Part shown: in pieces, positions 59,429 through 64,000 of the stretch
Layout of the letters: every line of letters starts with the position of its first letter
Position numbering within the stretch: position 1 is the first letter of the stretch
Assembly: GCA_021234155.1 (NCBI GenBank)
Contig: JAJEKV010000026.1
Location: 3,038,001-3,102,000, forward strand
Direction of reading: 5' to 3'
DNA length: 64,000 bases
Origin: Isoetes taiwanensis
Taxonomy: Eukaryota; Streptophyta; Lycopodiopsida; Isoetales; Isoetaceae
Notes under the pieces: generated by a model
Told to the model about the DNA's origin: nothing
Databases searched by the model: none
Seen by the model: the letters and a program-made list of their open reading frames with translations, nothing else
Translations under genes and position numbers: made by a program

Positions 59429-60921
59429 TGTGACGTCCCCTACTCGTATACGATGCCCGCGCCATATACAAACAGGAGTTCATCCCCCAAGACCAGCTCC
59501 ACAGCGATACATGGCCCTCCACATATCATCTTTGTGACCGCCTAGAGTCCACGGTGGGAAGAGTGAAGGGGTCATTTTACCCGTCTCCCTCGGGCCTACC
59601 TAGGCTGCGAGGCGTAAACATACACGCGTCGGTAACATAACATCATATATCCACCTCGAAGGGTGGCACATCAACATCTGCATAGACAAAGATCAGGCAC
59701 AATACATGGAAGTTCCTACCCAAGGCTCGGACTCTCGAGGGGATGGTGACAAGCTTGGGTCTCCGAGTTCAAGGCATGAATCATGACAATGGATTGGGCT
59801 GGCATAAGAGCATGGCTTAGGGTTGTCCACTCCATCCGCCCCTCCCCGTGCACACTTTGCGAGTAGGTTGAAAAGTGTTGGGACTGATCTGTAGCCAGCC
59901 CGGGTGCATAGCCAAAGGGCTATTCACGGGTTACATCTCCCAGTCCCGTTGGGGCGGTAGGGATCACTCCCTCCGAGAGATCTACATGCTGACCCAAGGT
60001 GACTAGAGGGCTTTGCCCTTATTCGACTTAACCCATGGAAGGTGAACACCACCCCACGGGTGTCGAGCCCATGCCTTACCCACACTCGGTGGCAAGCCAT
60101 TAGACCTAGTCACTCGATCCCGGTAGACTTTACACGCCCGGTCGGTCAAAGGGTCGAGAACACGAACCTCACTCTAAGCCCGGTCTGGCCCCTTCACCCA
60201 AACCCGGTGGGGCTCCACAGGCAGAGCCGAAATCTAGTAATGCACTAAGAGGGACTAGCTAGGAGCATCATCTACTAAGCTTTAAGTCTCTACCCCCCTT
60301 CCCAATACAATGAGTCCACAGAATACATCCGTCCATCATATCAACATAAGTAAATAAGAACTAATCTGATTCATAGAGTTAGGTTCTTTAGTTAGAGTCA
60401 ATCTCAGGATCTGCTTGGCTGCTAAGGGTGATTTAATAGGCTAAACCTACTGGTTCGAAGGCTGGAATAAGGTTTAGGGTATTCAATCGACCAAATACCT
60501 GATCCCTGGTTCCTCCTCTCGATCCGGCGTCCATGTCTACGTTTACGCCCCGAGATGCGGTCGAAAGGATGATCGACAAAGCCGGGCGCTTGGCGGCGGT
60601 GGGAGTTGGAATTGACTCCTCGGTAGCGCTGAATCCAGACTCGGAAGGTTTGTGGGCGAAAAAGGGAAAGTTAGGGTTTGGTGCCTTATGTAGGCTATCG
60701 ATTAGGTTTAGGGTTTCCATGACCCTTGGTCTACCTTTAATGGGTTAAAAGGTCTAAAAGTCGCACATTGCTAAGTGTGCGCACCATTGCAAGTTGCCCC
60801 CTAGGGCGCCCTTGCTTGGGTACATGTCGGCGTACACGTCGATTGGGACGGCGTAATGCGGCGTGGCGGTCTTGATGCGATTATCGTCCCGGGACCGTTA
60901 TCTTTGTGTTGGAACGTCACA
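59429..60921 (-). mobile_element. Solo LTR, 1493 bp, with 5-bp target duplication
   Basis: The ends are TGTGACGTCCCC (left) and GGAACGTCACA (right), giving TG...CA in either orientation. ATGGC flanks it at 59424-59428 and 60922-60926. Orientation (minus) follows from relatives at 687-6681 and 62758-63130, where the primer-binding site and the polypurine tract are visible. No internal retroelement sequence is present, so recombination between LTRs has removed it. It interrupts exon 2 of the ParB-like gene. The open frames inside it (60042, 60433, 60533) are not genes. Confidence 0.9.
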
Positions 60922-61503
60922 ATGGCTGAACGGATTATGCCAAATCCTCTAAGGAGCTCGACCATGCCATTAATAGCAGCAGCCTCTTTGCTTTCATATG
61001 AAGGCAACGGCCAGCCTTTTCTTTTGGCAGAGAGTGTCTGGTCCTTGATGCTGGATTCCATCATCTGTGGATCATAAAACTGCCAGTCCATGCCGTACAG
61101 ATCAATGGTGCAGTTCACGGGATCCTGCTTTTTCACCTCCCGCATGTTGACAATGATGCCAAGCTGCATCACAACGTCTTGTTCAGCACTTCTCGACTTT
61201 GTGAGGAGGCAAAGTTCTCTCCTCTTGTCCCCCTTTGTAGGGTCGACACCTTCCTCCAGAGGTATCGCCCTGACAATTTCCATGCACCATGGCCTTCCAG
61301 CCATGACCACGGTCTTCTCCGTCACAACGTTGCTGGGCTTGAACAACGAAGCTTCACAAAAAAACAAACAAATCAACATTCAAATCATGAAACGCCAACC
61401 CAATCCAAAAAGACGTGCAGAAGTAAATGTACAGGCAAACATCACGGTGGCGCCCTTTACATGTGAACAGCGCGGTGGCGCCATTTACATTTGAACAGCG
61501 AGG

Positions 61504-61727
61504 TGGCTCCATGCGCCATACCCAAGGTCACGGGTTCAACGCCTCGTTGTGAAAGTGGCCATGCAATGTAAAGTTGGTGGGGGAAGGACCCACTTCAGCA
61601 ATGTAAAGTGGTGGGGGCAGGACCCATCTGGGTGTGTTGTAAAGTGTCACATGTCCGATAGGACGCTGCCTTGTGGCGTGACGTTAAAATCTCTTCTTCT
61701 TCTTCTTCTTCTTCTTCTTCTTCTTCT
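61504..61727 (+). repeat. SINE-like segment ending in a TTC repeat
   Basis: Located in intron 1 of the ParB-like gene. It has a B-box-like 'ggtcacgggttcaacgcc' at 61527-61544, a non-coding body with two 'atgtaaagt(t)ggtggggg' repeats (61565 and 61600), and a (TTC)n tail at 61691-61727. The A box is not clear, so this may be a 5'-truncated tRNA-derived SINE. Confidence 0.5.
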
Positions 61728-62218
61728 ATTCACATGTAAATGGCGCCACCGCGCTGTTCACATGTAAATGGCGCCACTGCGCCATTTACATTATATCACA
61801 TCTGCTCTAAACTAACTACAAAACTAACACATCCCAAAGAAATGGCGCAGACGCGCCATTTCTGACAGACAGACCACAGAAACTCACACTCCTAGTAGAC
61901 ACCTGGATACACGAAACAGCGTGGTCGCGCTATTTCTAGACCCATGACAACCTTTAAGACCGGGGAAAAAAATTAAAAAAAAAAAAAAAAAAAAAGTACG
62001 AACTAACCTGAACTCGAGGCCATCGTATTTGCGACCGTACAAGGAGCGTACACGGACCGTATAAATTCTACTCCACCTTTTTTTCGGGAGCTCCCGGAAC
62101 AACAGGCGCTACTGGAAGGCGCTAGAGAGAGAAAGCTCATGCGCTATAGAGAGAAGCGGACAATATTTGGCCGGAATTTTTCGAGCGAATGAAATCGCCC
62201 GCCCGAAAGGATTTGGCC

Positions 62219-62340
62219 TGCCCGTCCGTCCGCCACTTGAATTTCAAAATTTGAATTTCCCGCCCGTCCGCCACTTGAATTTTAAAATTTGAATTCCCCG
62301 CGTCCGCCACTTGAATTTTAAAATTTGAATTCACCGCCAC
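62219..62340. repeat. Three tandem units of about 35-47 bp
   Basis: 'cgtccgccacttgaatttt' recurs at about 62226, 62266 and 62302, each followed by an AAATTTGAATT stretch that is itself palindromic (AATTTNAAATT). The minus frame at 62137-62379 is made of this repeat. Confidence 0.8.
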
Positions 62341-62582
62341 TTTTAAGTTTTCGCATATATTGTGCGGTCCACGTCTCAAAGTCGTTTATAAACCACGGGG
62401 TATTCAGATATGGTAAATGTATATTTTGTCCTCGTATTCGCGGGGTTCGCGATTTTATGCTCCCCGTCCTCGCTTCAACATTCGCAGGTACTTGCGCCTG
62501 AGAGGACTTGGCCGCCAAAGCAGGGCGCTCGTCAGACGTCTATTCCACCTTAGGCATTGGTTTTTCAGGAGAGTTGTTTGAG

Positions 62583-62712
62583 TTGTGTTTCTTTGTCTAG
62601 CAGGCGCTTCTTTGGGCGCTACCTTCAGTTGCAGGCGCTTCATTTGGATAGCAGGCGCTTCTTCATTTGATAGCAGGCGCTTCCTCTATTTTGAAGGCGC
62701 TTCTTTGAATCA
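62583..62712. repeat. Cluster of AGGCGCTTC repeats
   Basis: Five copies of (C/G)AGGCGCTTC or AAGGCGCTTC lie at 62600-62705, spaced 20-36 bases apart. Related 'caggcgctac' and 'aaggcgctag' occur at 62103-62123. Confidence 0.75.
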
Positions 62713-62757
62713 AGGCTCTTCCCTTCTTTCAATGGCAGATTCTCGATCTACAATGGC

Positions 62758-63130
62758 TTCGAGATGCGGTCGGAAGGATGATCTGACAAGCTGGGGCGCA
62801 CTGGCAGATCGTGGGAGTTGGAATTGACTCCTCAGGCGCGCGAATCGAAGCTTGGAAGGTCTGTGGGCGAAAAAGGAAAAGTTAGGTTTTGGTGCCTTAT
62901 GTAGGCTATCAGTTAGGTTTAGGGTTTCCATGACCCTTGGTCTACCTTTAATGGGTTAAAGGTCTAAAAGTGCGCACATTGCTAAGTGTGCGCACCATTG
63001 CAAGTTGCCCCCTAGGGCGCCCTTGCTTGGGTACACGCCGGGCGTACCGCGTCGATTGGGACGGCGTGTAATGCAGCGTGGCGGTCGATCTGATATCGTC
63101 CCGGGACCAGATATCTTTGCGGAACGTCCA
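62758..63130 (-). repeat. Partial LTR (start region), same family as the solo LTR
   Basis: About 370 bp is closely similar to 60551-60921, for example 'gttggaattgactcctc', 'tttccatgacccttggtcta' and 'ccccctagggcgcccttgct'. On the minus strand it begins TGGACGTTCC at 63130, immediately after a polypurine tract (AAGGTGGGGAGAATG, 63131-63145). That marks it as the start of a 3' LTR. The left part beyond 62758 does not match, so the LTR is truncated there. Confidence 0.85.
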
Positions 63131-64000
63131 CATTCTCCCCACCTTGAAATGATGATGTCCGCAGCATCGTGGTCTCCCCACCTTGGAATCTTCCTAACCT
63201 GCAATCAACCTGATGCATACGATATACTACTATAATACTTACACATTTATTAAGATTACCTTAAGGTAATATTTTTAAATCGTTATTACGCCATTACATT
63301 ATCAAATAACTTGTCAATTCGTAACTTCTATTAAAACAAGGTACTTATTAGTCTCCGTTATCACAACATTTAGTTTATCACAATTTAACACTTTCATATA
63401 TAATTATTATTTAAGGTACTCTTCATTCCTTGCAACACATTCCAACAAAATTTGTGTTGCAAGTCTTCGCACCTTAAAATCCTGCATTAATTTTACAATA
63501 TCTATAATTACATACTTACTATTTTAATTATTAGAATTACTCTAAGGTAATGTTTAAGACATTACTGTACTATTTCATTATCCAATTAACTTATCACTTC
63601 ATAACTTAATCCACGCAAGGTAATTATTAACCTTACTTAATACAACATTTAAGTTTATCAAAGTTTATCAATTTCATACAAAATTTACACTTGCAACACA
63701 TTATAACAAAATTTGTGTTGCAAGTCTTCGTAGCTCAACCTCCTTGCCCTCCGGAGCGCTCTATTGGCCTGCAGGTCGACACTACGTTATTACCATTTTA
63801 ATTATTAATAAAATTTTGGTTATATGGTGACCACCCCACCTATCTACATGAATGCATGGCTAATCTCCCGGCGTAGGAAGAGGATGCTTCTTCCATCGTG
63901 GCCGTGGAGACAACGCCCTATAATGCCTATATGCCGCTCATGCCTACACCTTTAGTTGCCCAACGTGGAGGATAGGTCCTTCCCGTATATGGGACGTGAA
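63131..64000 (-). mobile_element. Polypurine tract and 3' internal region of an LTR retroelement
   Basis: The polypurine tract at 63131-63145 is repeated nearby ('ctccccaccttggaat' at 63173-63188). The sequence to its right is AT-rich and non-coding, with two related segments: 'caacacattccaacaaaatttgtgttgcaagtcttcg' at 63436 and a similar one near 63694. No polymerase domain is present up to the window edge, so the coding part lies further right or has been lost. Confidence 0.6.

Larger units (their letters stand above)
56307..61937. repeat. Dispersed palindrome family D (AAATGGCGC ... GCGCCATTT)
   Basis: Copies of a 20-26 bp palindrome occur at about 56307-56330, 56348-56373, 58204-58230, 58232-58259, 58263-58284, 58291-58312, 58316-58344, 61443-61510 (two or three), 61736-61759, 61764-61789, 61839-61863 and 61913-61937. 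Five are back-to-back in intron 2 of the ParB-like gene, others are in intron 1, and two are downstream of the stop codon. The centre varies while the arms are kept. None was seen in exons. Confidence 0.85.
56608..62023 (-). pseudogene. Multi-exon ParB/sulfiredoxin-like-domain gene, interrupted by a solo LTR
   Basis: Minus-strand exons with matched splice phases are 62023-62008 (MASSS), 61351-58381 (containing the LTR insertion 59429-60921), 58157-57066, 57033-56985 and 56941-56608 (stop). Removing the LTR and one target copy joins GFGIIRSA to MDASKNSV in frame. In order, the protein has an N-terminal unknown domain (PWCMEIVRAIPLEEGVD), a Pro/Ser-rich basic linker (SPPKSPSKSPPIRT), and the segment VVNPEHVRKLCKSF ... 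GRRFYIINGNHSVSAAQLV. That last segment resembles the ParB/Srx fold signature (position-listing loop, then I-x-G-x-H-R with Ala residues), with Ser replacing the usual Arg. A large C-terminal region of unknown type follows. ParB/Srx-fold enzymes include CTP-binding switches, nucleases and sulfiredoxin; the role here is unknown. Breaks are the LTR insertion, a shift at the T8 run 58903-58910, and a shift near 57620-57675. Introns 1 and 2 carry palindrome family D. Confidence 0.6.

Noticed and set aside
1-64000. Organellar or bacterial insertion
   Set aside because: No ribosomal, photosynthetic, respiratory or bacterial operon genes were recognised. The ParB-like gene has plant-type introns.

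Overview
This is a transposon-dense plant nuclear window. The evidence is an intact PLS-type pentatricopeptide-repeat (PPR) gene, Ty1-copia, long-LTR, LINE and DNA elements, spliced genes with GT-AG introns, and AT-rich intergenic DNA. The low gene density, nested repeats and PPR style fit a large-genome land plant. I lean towards a fern or other seed-free vascular plant, but this is inference. No bacterial, organellar or viral genome segment was seen.

Layout. Bases 1-6681 hold the 5' end of a minus-strand LTR retroelement: primer-binding site at 674-685, LTR at 687-6681. A 4.4-kb DNA transposon (901-5334; 25-bp TIRs, 4-bp TSD) sits inside that LTR. A dead LINE lies at about 8060-10660 (minus). 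The one clearly intact gene is the PPR gene at 12869-14761 (plus). A second dead LINE (16.6-18.9 kb, plus) carries a Mutator-like miniature element. From 18.9 to 27.4 kb there is mostly gene-free DNA with a hAT MITE, a possible CACTA end, a possible small gene and short palindromes. A possible gene at 27.5-28.9 kb has an intron holding a regular array of six roughly 30-bp palindromes. A 3'-truncated copia element follows (29442-31690).

The most interesting unit is 31807-39391. It is a 7.6-kb segment with terminal inverted repeats and a 4-bp duplication (CATA), and it encloses four genes arranged convergently: a coiled-coil/RING-like protein, a decayed FCP1/NIF-type phosphatase, an acidic coiled-coil protein, and a decayed transposase-like protein. 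It looks like a multigene DNA transposon.

From 39.4 to 54.1 kb there are repeats but no recognised gene: a foldback element, a 61-bp tandem repeat, a second hAT MITE, and a 1.2-kb segment in three tandem copies. Bases 54.2-62.0 kb carry two convergent multi-exon genes of unknown role. One is coiled-coil. The other has a ParB/sulfiredoxin-like motif and is interrupted in an exon by a 1.5-kb solo LTR; removing the LTR plus one target copy rejoins the reading frame. The right end holds another copy of the same LTR next to a polypurine tract.

Across the window, short perfect or near-perfect palindromes recur, with a different sequence in each host element. Except for the PPR gene, most coding units carry frameshifts or stops, so they are relics or need sequence confirmation.
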